DNA of 64,000 nucleotides from Brassica napus (GCF_020379485.1 NC_063436.1:21016423-21080422), one strand, 5' to 3'. Counted from the first letter of the stretch, positions 34,802 to 49,475 are shown. Translations and numbers: made by a program. The notes: generated by a model from the sequence alone, not told the origin.

Positions 34802-36351
34802 ATGAATATATGGAGTAATAATAAAATGAAGAAATTACATAAGAAGCATACTGCAATCTTACTTGTTTTGTGAAATAAGGACTACCAATGTTCTGATCAT
34901 AACATGCATAGAACTGGAACAAAGGTTTCAACATATCCCACTCCATATGTCTGATTAACACACTGAATCACTCATCTTTATTTGAGTTTCTGAATATGGC
35001 CATTCTCATCTGTTTTCACTGTGTAGATCCACTTGACTAGAAACTCTTTCTTGTCACTTGGCGTTTCAGTGATTTCTGAAATATTGTTATTTTTGATCAA
35101 ATTAATGTATACATCACTTTCCTCTAATCCCCTATGTTTCATAGTTTCTTCAAAAATTCAGGTTCCTCGTATGTAAAGTAACACGCCTCGTGAGCTTATC
35201 TTCCTCATTACCTTGTTTTCCTCTTCTTGATATATATTATTTATCATTCTCACTTTATACAGTTTCCTTGATGAACAACTACTTCCTGATCCGCCTCCAC
35301 TTAGCTGAAATGGTATAGAAATCTTCTATTCCTTGTATACGCTCTAGTTGTTGGCCCTAGAATATCTTCTTGAGATACCTTTATTTTGAGATGTTATACT
35401 ACTGTTTGTTGAAATTTCAAGCTGCTATCCTTTGTTTCTTCATGTCTGTCCCAATTCCAACCTTTGTTTCCTTCAAAGACACATCCCCAAGATACTGCAA
35501 TCTTACTTGTGTTCAGGACCATAGGCTAAGATCTCTTGTCCAAAATTGATGTATCTAGGGAGACACTATCTTGCACATCCATCTTTCCACCACACGTAAT
35601 GTTTTTCCTGGCTTCGACTATATATTTTTGATAAGAAAATCAGTGTTTATATCTCATTTTTCTCATAATATATACAAATGAAAAATGGGCGACATATGTT
35701 TAAAATATTACAAGATGAGAATCTTAATAATTTTGAAGAACATTTGTTGATTTTTTTCTTTACTTCGAACCCTAGTTTTTTTTTAAAGAATCCTATTATT
35801 TTTTAACATTATAGTGTGGGCATGTAGTGCTAAATTTAGAAGATTCTTAGCTTTTTTTTTGAAACTATTTTCACGATTTGGACTTTCATTTATTGAATTT
35901 TACTCAGTTTTATACTCTTTTTATTTAAAAGTTCAATACTATAGTTAACAGAAAAAGATAAGTTCACATTCCGACAATAGTAGATAAAATCTTTACCTTT
36001 TTGCAGTCCCTCAGTACGCAATGCTGTGGCACTGTCACTGCCTTATCCAAACACCAGCGCGATGCAACAACCGGATTTTAGGCGATTTATCTGCACCAGT
36101 CTCGGGTGGTCATATGTTCTCTTCTGGTAGGGAACAAGTACCTAGAGGAATCTAAGATTCTTGGGCTAATTTAACGTATGTGAGGCCGAGCCTTTTTCGG
36201 AGCAGAATTAAGCCGTGGAGATAGAACAAGTGATAGTAATTGTGATGACAACGGAGTAAGCAGCAGTGATGGTGGAAGAGGTGGAGGTGGAAAAGGCGAC
36301 GGTAATGGAATAAGTTGTGGTAGCTACTTAAGCGGCTGCAGACCTTCTTAA
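34802..36351 (+). pseudogene. truncated inverted copy of the RFI2-like RING gene
   Basis: Homology to the gene at 25216-27016 starts in its promoter (34690-34801) and includes the first ~45 bp of exon 1 (ATGAATATATGGAGTAATAA at 34802). Then a Copia-derived fragment intervenes (34867-35491). Homology resumes near the end of exon 2 (around 35560, GGGAGACACTATCTTGCACA), continues through intron 2 (35600-36005), and runs through exon 3 to the same stop (36349-36351). The whole RING domain is missing and exon 3 has frame disruptions, so no ligase can be made. Introns are retained, so this is a DNA-level duplicate and not a processed copy. Confidence 0.8.
34848..35510. mobile_element. Copia-derived fragment flanked by 19-bp direct repeats
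   Basis: The 19-bp ATACTGCAATCTTACTTGT is perfect at 34848-34866 and 35492-35510. Between them lies an antisense fragment homologous to about 23215-23800 of the decayed Copia relic, with no LTR. The repeat length is unlike the 5-bp Copia duplication and suggests filler-type repair or LINE-machinery insertion. Confidence 0.65.
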
Positions 36352-38749
<2,398 letters not shown>

Positions 38750-39269
38750 ATAATGTGTGTTCTGTTTGAAAACTGTGTGTGTGTGGCAAGAGATAATGTG
38801 TTTCTAATAAGTGTTGTAATTTATCTATTTATGTGTTTTTGTCAAATCGTTTTTCTCTTGTTTTGTCGTTTGTCTGTTGTAATGTTTCCCCAATCGTTCG
38901 ATGCCATAATAAAAATGAAAATAAAATATCATCTTGATTGAAGAAAATGCCATCTACGTAAAGAAATGAAAAGAACATTGGATGATTGGGGAAATTTAAA
39001 AGAGCATTGTAAATTTCCTACCATTCCAGAATCACTATTGGTCAACTAAGCACGAACAAAATATATATCCTCATCTAAGTTTTTTTTTGTTGGTCAAAGT
39101 TACATCACATGGCTTACACCAAATCAATAAATGGCCCTTTAAATAATTGATTGATGTTGTAACAAGAAAGACAAAAATATTCTCGGCATTTAGGGTTCCT
39201 ATGGAACTTTGTACTCTCTACACTGCGTATAGGTTTCGTCGACGAGTGAACTGATACAAAGGATCGACA

Positions 39270-40014
39270 ATAGAACAAACTTTCATCATGATCAAGCCCG
39301 ACGGCGTCCAGAGGAGTCTGGTACGTTTCTACTCACGTTCTTGGCTATTTTTTGCTATGTAACCTGTGTTCTCGAGAATCTTGTTTCTGTCTTCTTATAT
39401 CAGCTGACTTAGTGTCGTTAAATCTTGTTTTTCCTCACAAGCACCGTATGTCTGCTGCATCGTGCATTTCAGGTCGGTGAAATCATCGGCAGGTTTGAGA
39501 ATAAGGGTTTCACTTTGAAAGGTAAATAACTTGCTCTAGCTTAGCTTAATTCGTGGAATATATCATAATCCGTATTTTTTTCTGGCTGAGTTGTTGATAT
39601 TGGTGCCATGACATGGTTAGGTCTAAAGCTGATCACTGTGGACCGTCCTTTTGCTGAGAAACACTACCAAGACTTGTCTGCCAACCCTTTCTTCAATAGC
39701 CTTGTTGATTACATAATTTCTGGCCCAGTGATTATATTGCAATGATCTGGGAGGGGAAGAATGTTGTCTTGACGGGAAGAAAGATCATTGGAGAGACTAA
39801 CCCTGCAGCTTCTGAACCAGGAACCATCCGTGGTGATTTTGCAATAGACATTGGCAGGTAAGAACCAGTTTGTTATTATTGTCCAATTTATTGTATCCGG
39901 AGAGAATGAGACACGAGATGATTGGGGAATGTTTGCAAGAACGTGATCCATGGGAGCGACTCAGTGGAGAGTGCTAACAAGGAATCTGCATTTGGTTCCC
40001 AGATGGACCTGTGA
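39270..40014 (+). pseudogene. nucleoside diphosphate kinase 1 (NDPK1) pseudogene with introns retained
   Basis: Exon-like blocks encode EQTFIMIKPDGVQRSL (39273-39320), GEIIGRFENKGFTLK (39478-39521), [20 protein letters not shown] (39622-39710), [20 protein letters not shown] and [10 protein letters not shown] (39735-39858), and NVIHGSDSVESA (39940-39975) with its active-site His region. The start codon is ATA instead of ATG (39270-39272). There is an insertion around 39728-39742 after ISGPV. A frameshift after NVIHGSDSVESANKE replaces the usual C terminus and stops early. NDPK transfers the gamma-phosphate between NTPs and NDPs. The GT-AG introns in family-typical places show a DNA-level duplicate. 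This copy cannot make a normal enzyme. Confidence 0.85.
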
Positions 40015-40500
40015 ATGATTCTATTGTCTGTGGTTGGTTGTTACCCTTTTTCCATTGCTTATGAATCAAAACATGTTTTTTCGTTCTTATTGTTGTTAGC
40101 TTTGTTGCTTCTGCCTTCCTCCCTTGCAATCTGTGAAGGCCTACTTGCATCGTTATTTTAAAGTTTTAATCACAAAACATGACTCCATTTGTGTGTGTGA
40201 GTGTTTTCTTGTCCTTTAATATTTCCAGTCCTCGAGTTACAAAGCCTATTGTTGTTCATCAGCAGTTGTTTTAGTGTTCCGAAATTCTAAAACACTGACA
40301 TGTGTGTTCCCCTCTTTGTTTTGCACTAGTGGTTTGGTAGCAGTTAGAAATGCAGCTAAAATATAGGAAATATATATATTCGTAGCTACAGACTGTAAAC
40401 TAGTATATACAAACTTATCTCATTATTGTATTGTGTTAAAAACAAGGATTTTTAATGATGAAATCATTCAACTAAATATGTTTAGGGTAAAAAAATTTAT
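40015..40500. other. 3' flank of the NDPK pseudogene
   Basis: Looks like a former 3' UTR and flank (T-rich; CTTATGAATCAAAACATG near 40060). No gene or repeat recognised. Confidence 0.4.
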
Positions 40501-40724
40501 ACTGGAGATTTATAAAAGAGTCATTCTTGGGTTTACCCCTAGGGTGAACCTCTAGGTTCACCAACCAATAAGATTTCATTATTTCAAATTCGATATCTTT
40601 TAAAAAAGGAAACAAAATATTGTTAAGTTATATTATATTTTTAAAATAAAAAGGTAAAAAAAATAATAGTTACAAAAAAAATATTTTTTAAAAAAAATAT
40701 TGTTAACGTCGTCAGCAAAACACT

Positions 40725-40855
40725 AAATCCTAATCCCTAAACCCTAAATCCTAATCCCTAAACCCTTGGGTAAACCCTAAACCCTTGGGTAAACCCTAAA
40801 CCCTTGAATAAATCATAAATTCTAAATCAAAAACACTAAATCCTAAACCCTTGGG
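40725..40855. repeat. interstitial telomere-like repeats
   Basis: Repeated CCCTAAA, AATCCTAATC and AAACCCTTGGGT units form the loop of the fold-back element at 40505-42183. Confidence 0.8.
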
Positions 40856-40933
40856 TAACTATTATTTTTTTTTATCTTTTTATTTTAAAAACATAATATA
40901 ACTTGACCATATTTTGTTTCCTTTTATAAAAGA

Positions 40934-42089
40934 CTAGGTGGAGACCTGCGTCTTGCGCAGGATTAAAAAAATATAAATGAAACTCATATTATCTAAAAAA
41001 AATAGTTCATTATCATTAGTTTATCAATAAACCAAACATGCACTCACACCTGCATTTATAATCTCATCTAGTGTTATTAGGTTGGTATTTACAAATTATT
41101 ATAAAGGCTAATATATAGTGTGAGTGACTAAGAGTTTAGATATCACCACTATGAATATTTTGTAAATCAGTTCTCCATATGATTTTTTCATCCTAAATTC
41201 ACGTATCCTTTGAAGCATGATAATTATTATATTATTATTACCAAATATGGGTAAAACTATATAAACAAACAAATTTTGACCAATAATTAAGGTCTTGTAT
41301 AATCTTATAGATGTAAATGAAAGTAATGTATCATTTCCATTTAGGAACGTTACTAACATCCCAATTACTAATAATTGTAATTTATTAGAAATTTCCATAT
41401 CTACGAATGATTATAATTTGGCTTTCCAAATCATGTTTGTAATGTACACTCTCGCTAATGGATATTGATTACGGTCAACTAAATGTTCTTACCACACAAT
41501 TATTTTTTTGATCAGTTAAGTAAATAAGATGAACCGTAGGCATTTTGAATTATTTTTCATGTAAATCTGTCAATTTACATGACATGTTCATAGAATCATG
41601 TGGGTCTCCTCATACGCGCTTCATTTGATCTCTAAAACTTAATCTATATAATCATTTCATATACTGCACATAATTTTTTTCTAAATGAAGTTTATGAATA
41701 AATACGTTATAGTAACATTAAAAATATTGTTTTTTAGAAATGTTAATATGGATTATAATAGTATATTTAGGATACAAATAATCGATGAAACATGTTTGTT
41801 ATTCATATATATCGTATTGTTAAATATCAAGCATATGACTATAAACAAAAATGAATGATACGTATAGTTATATGGTCTTTTTATGAAAATAAATGATTCA
41901 TATAGTTATTGTTAATAATTGGTATGACTAATGGTATTTCTTGTAATTAGTCTAGTGATTGATGGTTTGATAGTTAAGTATTGTGAGAGAGTCTATGGTG
42001 GTGACACCTAAGCAAAATGGCATGCTTGTAAATAATTTACAAAGTAAAGGTTAGATTTTAAAAATGCTTCTTGATTAATAAGTAAGGGA
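40934..42089 (-). mobile_element. non-autonomous Helitron (1156 bp) nested in the fold-back element
   Basis: On the minus strand the 5' end is TCCCTTACTTATTAATCAAG (42089 downwards) and the 3' end is hairpin CCTGCGCAAGACGCAGG then TCTCCACCTAG, followed by T. It sits between A40933 and T42090. The left arm of the host fold-back element gives the uninterrupted sequence (TAAAAGATATCGAATTTG in reverse), showing the empty site was ...AAAAGA|TATC.... No coding capacity was seen; the frame at 41108-41398 is short and unrecognised. Confidence 0.88.
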
Positions 42090-42401
42090 TATCAAATTTG
42101 AAATAGCATAATTCTATTGGTTGGTGAACCTAGAGGCTCACCCTAGGGAGTGAACCCAAGAATAAGTCTTTATAAAAACCTTCTGACTTTTTTTAATGGA
42201 TCTCTGTTTATACTATTGGTTAAATTAAATAAATTGGTGTTATCGGTAAATCTTTAGTTTATGAGTTCCTACGCAAACCAAACTTTAGTTGGAGAGTTTT
42301 AACATTAAAAATCCAAAATACAATAAAAATTATGTAAAAATTTAATAACTCAATTTATAAAAATGATGCTTAAAATAAATTATGTAAATAGATAAGCTAT
42401 A

Positions 42402-42659
42402 CTCCCTCCGTTTTTTAATATAAGTCGTTTTAGAATTGGACACATAGATTAAAAATGATTATTTTTTTATATTTTCTAAACAAAAACATCATTAATTATT
42501 TACCTAACCACAAATCAACCAATAATAAAATAGAAGGTATATCATCATTGGTCATATTACATTAAATGTTAATAAATTTTACATAGAAAACCGAAAACGT
42601 CATATAATTTGAAACATAAAAATTTCTCTAAAACGACTTACATTAAAAAGCGGAAGGAG
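42402..42659. mobile_element. Stowaway (Tc1/mariner-type) MITE, 258 bp
   Basis: TA target duplication (42400-42401 and 42660-42661). Terminal inverted repeats start CTCCCTCCGTTTTTTAATAT and, on the other strand, CTCCTTCCGCTTTTTAATGT, then share AAGTCGTTTTAGA. No coding. Confidence 0.88.
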
Positions 42660-43048
42660 TATTAATTTGCTTTAAATTTTACACTACATACAATACAGTT
42701 TAGTTCTGTTTTCTAAACTACATGTTTTTAGATCTGAACGGAACCTGATATCTTATGTATAAATATCTATCCATAAAAAAAACTCTCTTTGGTTGTTCAT
42801 TTACCCACTTGAAGACAAGTTCTTAAACATGAAGTTCCATAAAATACGCTTGAAACCAAGTTTCTAAACCTCATAAGGATAATCCACATCTTCTCCATCA
42901 AGGATTGTTTTCCGTCCAAGACTTCCAATTCCTTGAGTTATGCTTCATTTACTCATTTGAAGATATTTTTAACCGGATACAGAGACGACGTGTTTTGTAT
43001 ACCGGTCAAAGACTAGTAGATTGTGTGATGAATGATGCAGCCAATTTA

Positions 43049-43159
43049 GAGCATCTCCAATGCAGAGTTCTATTCATTGGAGTTCTAAACTTTCATATAT
43101 ATGTATGTATATATGAAAGTTTAGAATTCCAATGGGTAGAAATTCCATTGGAGGTGTTC
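43049..43159. mobile_element. PIF/Harbinger (Tourist-type) MITE, 111 bp near-perfect hairpin
   Basis: Terminal repeats GAGCATCTCCAATG and, reversed, GAACACCTCCAATG, with TTA target duplication at 43046-43048 and 43160-43162. The inner arms CTAAACTTTCATATATA and TATATATGAAAGTTTAG make a long hairpin. Confidence 0.8.
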
Positions 43160-43299
43160 TTAATCGATATGTTGAGTCGTAAGCGTAGCCTTTTTCTTAG
43201 GATATCATTTTTCTTGGTTTTTGGCAGCATATGTGTAAGCTCCATTCAAATAGTATCCATGGATATTGGATTCAGTTCGGATCCAAAAAGCGCATAATT

Positions 43300-45230
43300 T
43301 AAATCTTTTCCCGAACTAAATTTGGTTAGGGCAAAAACTCATAAATTATACATTTACTGGTAGCACCGATTTGTTTTATGGTATGGTCTAATTTTTTTAA
43401 TAAAGTCAGTTTAGGAATTTTACATTAGATCTTTACTTTAAGGGATTTACTACAACAAAATTAGTTGAGCGATTTTATCAGGAAAACCCCTAAGAACTAT
43501 ATATGCCAATTATTCTTTATACATGATCAACACGTTTCAATATTAACTAAAAACTATCACTTAGGGTGTAATCAAATTAAATGAAAATTTTATGGGGGAA
43601 AATAATTTTTTTATAAAGTAAATTGCAAATGATTTGTAGCTACAAAATATGAGGGTACAAGATCCTTTAGTCTAGTGATTTAATAATGTTTCTACACTAT
43701 AAAATCTTGGTTTCAGAGTTCCAGAAAGAGTGAATTATGCAGATTAATAAAAATAAAGATTTACAAGAGATTTTGAGTATGGTACAAAAAGCACACCATG
43801 AGATGAGATGTGAATCTTTATAAGGTAGCTTAGGATAGTTCAGTTAGACGTGAATTCTTATAAAATATGTAAAATTATTGATTATAAATTTATCGATGTA
43901 ATATTTTTTTATAATTTGAATAACCAAAGTTATAAAAACTATACTGACTATGGGATAATATATATATGGGTGGACAAAAAAGAACCCAAAAAATTAATAT
44001 TGAACTGAATCCCACCGGAACTGAAACTAGTATAAATATTTGAATGGGTTTTCTTCTACGGTATTTTGGATTTTGTGTTTTACCTGAACTCGAACGGATC
44101 TAAAAGACCCAAAAATTAAAACCAAACCAAAATCTATAATAAACTTGAACCCAGTCCCGAATAGTTGACAAAAACATTCAAAAACCTAATAAATATCCAA
44201 AATAAAGATATATTACGTGAATAATCAACTCAAATACTTATTTAGAAATACCAAATTGGTAGAGGAGCAGGACGAAAGAGTGATGAAGATATCATCATCA
44301 ATCCATAGACAAAGCCGAAGCAACGACCATATCAGACATGGTCATACATACATCTCCAATATATCCATCTTAAAAGCGGAATTGTTCGACAATCTGAGGC
44401 ATATGAGCCTCATATTAAGTGGCCTCGGAAAATGATTTATAACAGCAATAAGTAATTATTTGTGTATATATCTCACAAATATCATTGAGAATAATAAAAC
44501 AGCAAAAATATCAACAATTTTTTTTTTTTGAACATAATATCAACAAATTTTAGGATATGTAATATGTTCATTACACTATATCTTCTCAATAATTTTATCA
44601 TACATGCCCGGCCCTGTAAAACTAAACAAAAGGCTGGAAGAACACAGAAAAAGGCTGTCATCTGACCTACTGATAACAGTTGAAGAAATGGCCAAAAAAA
44701 AATTTCATATTAATGGCCAGAAACATCTGCTCTAATGTTTCTGCTCAGTACCGCTACTGGTTTTTTCTCGGAGGCGTTAACTTAATTTCACATTCACAAT
44801 ATTTTAATACAATTCATTTATATGTTTAGCCATATTAAAGATTTTGCAACTGATTCAAATAAGATAGAGCGATAAATTTTATTTTTCTCGTATGTTTTTA
44901 TTGTATAGATCTTTGAAAATTGTATTAAAACATGTGAGAAAATTTAGAAGCCATAATCATCATGATAAACGGTCACGTAACTCCATTTTTATTTACTATT
45001 TTATATTAAATAAAACTCATTAGTTAAAATTTAAAAGATCGCGGGACAATAGCATGACGTAAAATCTCCGTACCGATTAACTTTCATGGTTGTGATCAAC
45101 ATCTAATATCATGCATCCAAAATCCAATTTGTGTGATTATTTATGTTATTCTAAGTTTCTACGCACCGCCAATATCATATCAAATCGTGCGTAGACCCAA
45201 GACAAAATAAATGATTACAACTCGAGTGAA
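43300..45230. other. gene-poor; decayed repeats
   Basis: 43660-43870 is a diverged relative of the block near 3720-3940. 43970-44190 is a tract with repeated AACC/GAACC-type words, typical of decayed Brassicaceae repeats. 44606-44617 reads GCCCGGCCCTG, like a hAT end, but no partner was found. No gene. Confidence 0.4.
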
Positions 45231-46230
45231 ACCTAGCGGGTCATACATACACGGCCCATAATATCCTATGGACACGAATAATCTCACTCGCGAACACAGA
45301 ACATACAGTCCACCCTCACTGTCACCGACACCTAACGCGCGCCTCAGCGACTCCTTCAGTTCTGGTTAGTCGCTTTCGCACGTAACATACGCTTACTGCT
45401 CACGTGCAGCACATGAGAAAAAAGGCAAGAGACGCGCCTAGCTAACCTTTAAGAATGTCCTTGAATCTCGAGCCACATCGAATCCCTAAAATATTCTTGC
45501 AGAAGGTTCTTCGGTTCTTATCCGCACGCGCTTCCATGCCCCCCCCCCCAATAATTTAACGCGTACTCTACATTTTCTTTCAGACGTGCGTCTCCGTCAC
45601 ACAAGCTTGAAACAAATACATAAATTTATAGTGTGAATTATCCCATGTTCGAAATTGCGTTAGGCGTGAGTCAGACGATCGACTAACACCTAACGAATAG
45701 CATAAAAAGCAGAGATTAATCGACGATTAATCAGAGATTAATTTTTGTAATTTTAATAAATATGTATGTATATATGTTTGTTGTGTAGGCATAATACAGA
45801 AACTATAGCTTAGTTTGGTGGTTCCACCCTTCATTTTCAAAAAGACTGGTCGTGGGTTCAATGCTGGGAAAGGGCGGGCACTCTTTTAAAAATTTTTGTT
45901 CATTAATGATGAGGAATTGACAAAAATACTCCCTATCTTCTTCCTTTCGAAATATCTCTGCAATCCTAAATTCGCCGTCAACAGTTTTGCTTCACATTTT
46001 TCATGGCTTTTCCGGTCTAAATAAATTGATATTGCTATTGTACAACAGATCTATCAAACCATGTTGATTTCCATTACGAAAATTGAAAAAAAAAACTGAC
46101 TTTCTCAAAAAACTGAGTTATAAGCCGAATAACACCAAATCGACGCGCTTGCTTGCCGCCTAACGTATTTCTGCCGTAGACTCGGTCTATTTGCCTGAGT
46201 ATTCGAACATGGGAATTATCTCGTCAAATT
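45231..46230. mobile_element. composite repeat with GATTAATC/CGCCTAACG motifs and inverted ends
   Basis: 45636-45665 (GAATTATCCCATGTTCGAA) and its inverse at 46200-46222 (TTCGAACATGGGAATTATC) bracket a segment with several TTAGGCG or CGCCTAACG words and GATTAATCGACGATTAATC at 45715-45735. Inside, 45805-45890 has tRNA-like A and B boxes (TAGTTTGGTGGTTCC; GGGTTCAATGC), a SINE-head-like module. An 11-C run is at 45539-45549. The region is less AT-rich than its surroundings and encodes nothing recognisable. Confidence 0.45.
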
Positions 46231-48461
46231 TTAATGGGAAACTAGATTTTTACCACATTTTACAGTGCAAATTATTCTTACAAACTTTAATTTAATGAAA
46301 ACATAATTTAGTTGTTGATTCTAGTTTGGATTAGTTTTGTTTTAGAATTTTGGATGCAGCCTAATTACATTCTTACAGCTCTTAACATAAAATGGTTAAT
46401 CATCTGGTTAGTTAAACATTACAGTCTTGTCCTTGCCGCATCCAATCGATTGATGCGTTGAAGATCCAATCGATTAATCTTTTTATTCACCAATAGCAAA
46501 AAAAATGTAATTTTACACTTTGTATTTAGTCTTCATTCTCCTCTTTCACAATTTTTAGATTCATAAATTTTCTGCAGATCGAACTCTAAACGACAAAATG
46601 ATAGACGACCATAATTCCGTTTGGTTTTGTCTTAAACTCTCGATTTGCTCATTTGGGGTTAAATTTATCAAAGTTAGCAAATTTGTGGTTGTTTTTAGGG
46701 TTTTCATGTTTTGAAAAAAACTGGTTGATAGACCAATTCGATATATATATGTGTAATTATGTGGTTAATATATGATAAATCGTTTCACAGCCAACCCACG
46801 CTGATCACTATTCTTCGCCATGGTGATTTACCACGCAACGATTATACGACCGAGTATACGGGCACACCCCGTGTTTTGGAGCACACAATTAAAGTATTTT
46901 TAAGGTTATTCTTTTCACTCTAAATTATATTTTGTAGTAAAATATTTTCTAATCTTATTTCATTTTCAATTTCAAAATAGAGTGAATATAAAGGATTAAT
47001 CTATTTTTCATCCTTTATAAAAAAAACTACTTTTCATCCTTCTATCGTTTATCCAAAACAAATTTTATTAGGGCAAATTTCTTAAAAGATTATTAAAAAG
47101 TAGGAAGAAAATGAGAAAAACATGTTTCATTAAAAAGGTAAATGACAGCTATATTCTTACTCTATAGATATATAAAGAATAATAAGTTTATTTTCAAAAA
47201 AACTTAATTAAATTCGAAAATATTTTGATTTTTCTTTCAATTTTTTGAGTTTTTTTCAAATCTAATTTATTAAAACTTTAAAATTATTATTTTGAATTTT
47301 GAATCTTAATAATATTTAAAAACAAATCTTAAACACAACCCCAAAACATCACTTCCAAATCTAAATCCTAATTCTAGATTAGTTAATCTTAGATATATAT
47401 ATATATATATTATACTTTAAAATATATTTTGGTCATTTTGATATTTATGTATTATATTTGTGATTAAAAACATCTAGGATTATACTAAGATAATTTTCTA
47501 AAAGTAGTTTATATTGACCCATAAGAAAAAAGGTACTTAAAAAATTGATTGTTTTGTCTTGTAGTAATTTCTGTGTTGAGAAAAAGTTTTCATGTACTGT
47601 ACTGTTTTATTAGATGAATGTAACCACATTTGCATTGACCTAGGACCGTTGTAGGTATGTAATCATACAAATAGTTTAATATATTGTAGTATGATGCATT
47701 GGCAACAGTTGACATATTTCACACGAATTAAAAAAATGATATCTTTATGCAATATACAATTATTTAAATAAAATTATTTAAATAAATATTTATTGGTTAG
47801 TTAAAAGAGTAAAAAAATTATGTATGAAAAATTACATTGGGAGTGACTCCTTTGAAATAATAAAATTGTTAAAATGACATTTATGAGAAAAATAGGAGTT
47901 AATTTTATTATAGGATTTTTTCAATATCAAATGGTTGTCAAATTAATGGTTGCAATTTTAATATAGATATGTTTAATATTTTAAAAAATATCTTGGAATA
48001 CCACAAGTTGATTGTCACTTTTCAAAGTATATTCAATAAAAATAAAAAAATATTTGGGTTTGTAGTTTAATAATTATTGTTTAAGTTTTAGTATTTAAGG
48101 GGTGAGGTTGAGTTTATAAATGTCTTTAAATATTTTATAAGTTATTCCTAAACATTTATAAGTAATTTAAAAAGGTTAGTTTAATATTTTTAATCACAAA
48201 CTTAAAGTATTTATAAAAATAATAGCTTTCAAGAATAAATTTTTAAAAATTGTATCTAATATATGGTACAATTGAGATTTTCTCATTTAATTCGTTATCT
48301 TATTTTTCATTTTGATCTTAGTTCGATTTTGTTTTTGGATTCCAATTAAAAATGGTGAGCCTAATAGTAATGCTATTATATGCAATGTAAATATCAATAC
48401 AATTTAATATATTTTATGTTTGTGAAATAACTGCAATATAATTTCAAGTAATAAAATATAT

Positions 48462-48497
<36 letters not shown>

Positions 48498-49365
48498 TTT
48501 TTTGTTACTATTAAATACATGCAGTGCGGTTTGAATCGTCACCATTCGAAGCCTATATATCATAAAACTTTGTTAGTCTCAAACAGTAAATATATTTGTA
48601 CATGATAAAACGGTCATGTACCGCATACTATCTGTGGCCAATACTAGGTTCGTATGTTATGTATAAACATACTATTTTATGCGTTCGTTAAATAGAATTA
48701 TCTTTAGTTATAAGGAATTAGTGTTCCATGTTATGGATCTCATAAATAAGTGGAGATGGTTTAAGCTACATTACGGATTACAGAATGTGTAAGTTTGCGG
48801 CATGGGCTGCATTTGTAAGCTCAAGTTCTTACACAGTTACATGTGTCTAAGTTAGCGAGGCTAAATATAAGTATATTCAGTCAAGTTATTGTTATATACA
48901 ACTTTGTTATATATTATTTCTGATATATTTTGAAACTATTTGTCGTTTAAATACTTATATTTTCTTTGTTTATGGAAGTAGACAATATACTATTCTGGAA
49001 CCACGTTTAATTTGTGTTTTAGTTTATATTTAAATAATATAAAGGTTATTCTTTTCACATATGATCTTAAAGCCATACATGTTACAACAAAACTTATAAT
49101 CATACTAAATTTCTTAAAAGTAATTGTTATCGAATATTACTAGCACAGTAGTACCTTCGACTGATTTTCTGCTATATGAGACTTCAGTCTTTATATAGTA
49201 AAAGAAAATATAATTATTGCTGGTGAGGATTGAAACGGTGTCCCAAAAATAAAATTGCATGGATCCACCACCGACGAATGGAATTATCTTTTTTTATAAT
49301 ATCCTAAAACATAAATGGAACTCACTATTTATTCAGAATTCATTTCAAAATCGATAACCTATTTT
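46231..49365. other. gene-poor, AT-rich; remnants of a telomere-loop MITE
   Basis: About 47280-47400 (CAAAACATCACTTCCAAATC then AAATCCTAATTCTAG) resembles the interior of the MITE at 57612-57905. Short TA tracts lie at about 47392-47410 and 48464-48495. No gene supported. Confidence 0.4.
48464..48495. repeat. (AT)n microsatellite
   Basis: About 16 uninterrupted AT units. Confidence 0.85.
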
Positions 49366-49475
49366 TTTTTTTTGGTAAAATCAAGCATTGTAAATAGTCC
49401 CTCCCACCATGACTTAAATTCAAGTGGCGGAAACCCTTTTACTACTAGGCCAACTCAACCTAATTAGTTGCGAAG
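49362..49475 (-). mobile_element. SINE-like element
   Basis: Read on the minus strand: GGTTGAGTTGGCCTAGTAGTA (A-box-like), then a GTGGCGGAAACC-complement region, ACTATTTACAATGCTTG and a poly(A) tail (T run at 49362-49373). It resembles the module at 7305-7432. A target duplication was not identified. Confidence 0.5.

Larger units (their letters stand above)
40505..42183. mobile_element. fold-back (long inverted repeat) element, split by a Helitron
   Basis: Left arm 40505-40672 is matched in reverse by the right arm 40856-40933 plus 42090-42183 over about 170 bp; a shared landmark is GGTTCACCAACCAATA on the left and its complement at about 42113-42128. Without the Helitron the element is about 525 bp. 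The loop (about 40690-40855) is made of degenerate telomere-like CCCTAAA/CCCTTGGGTAAA repeats. Superfamily unknown; no clear target duplication was established. Confidence 0.75.

Noticed and set aside
44600..44620. hAT terminus GCCCGGCCCTG
   Set aside because: No partner end within about 1 kb and no 8-bp duplication.
45539..45549. Poly-C run as a structural (i-motif/G-quadruplex) signal
   Set aside because: A single 11-base run, easily a replication slip or assembly effect; no functional context.
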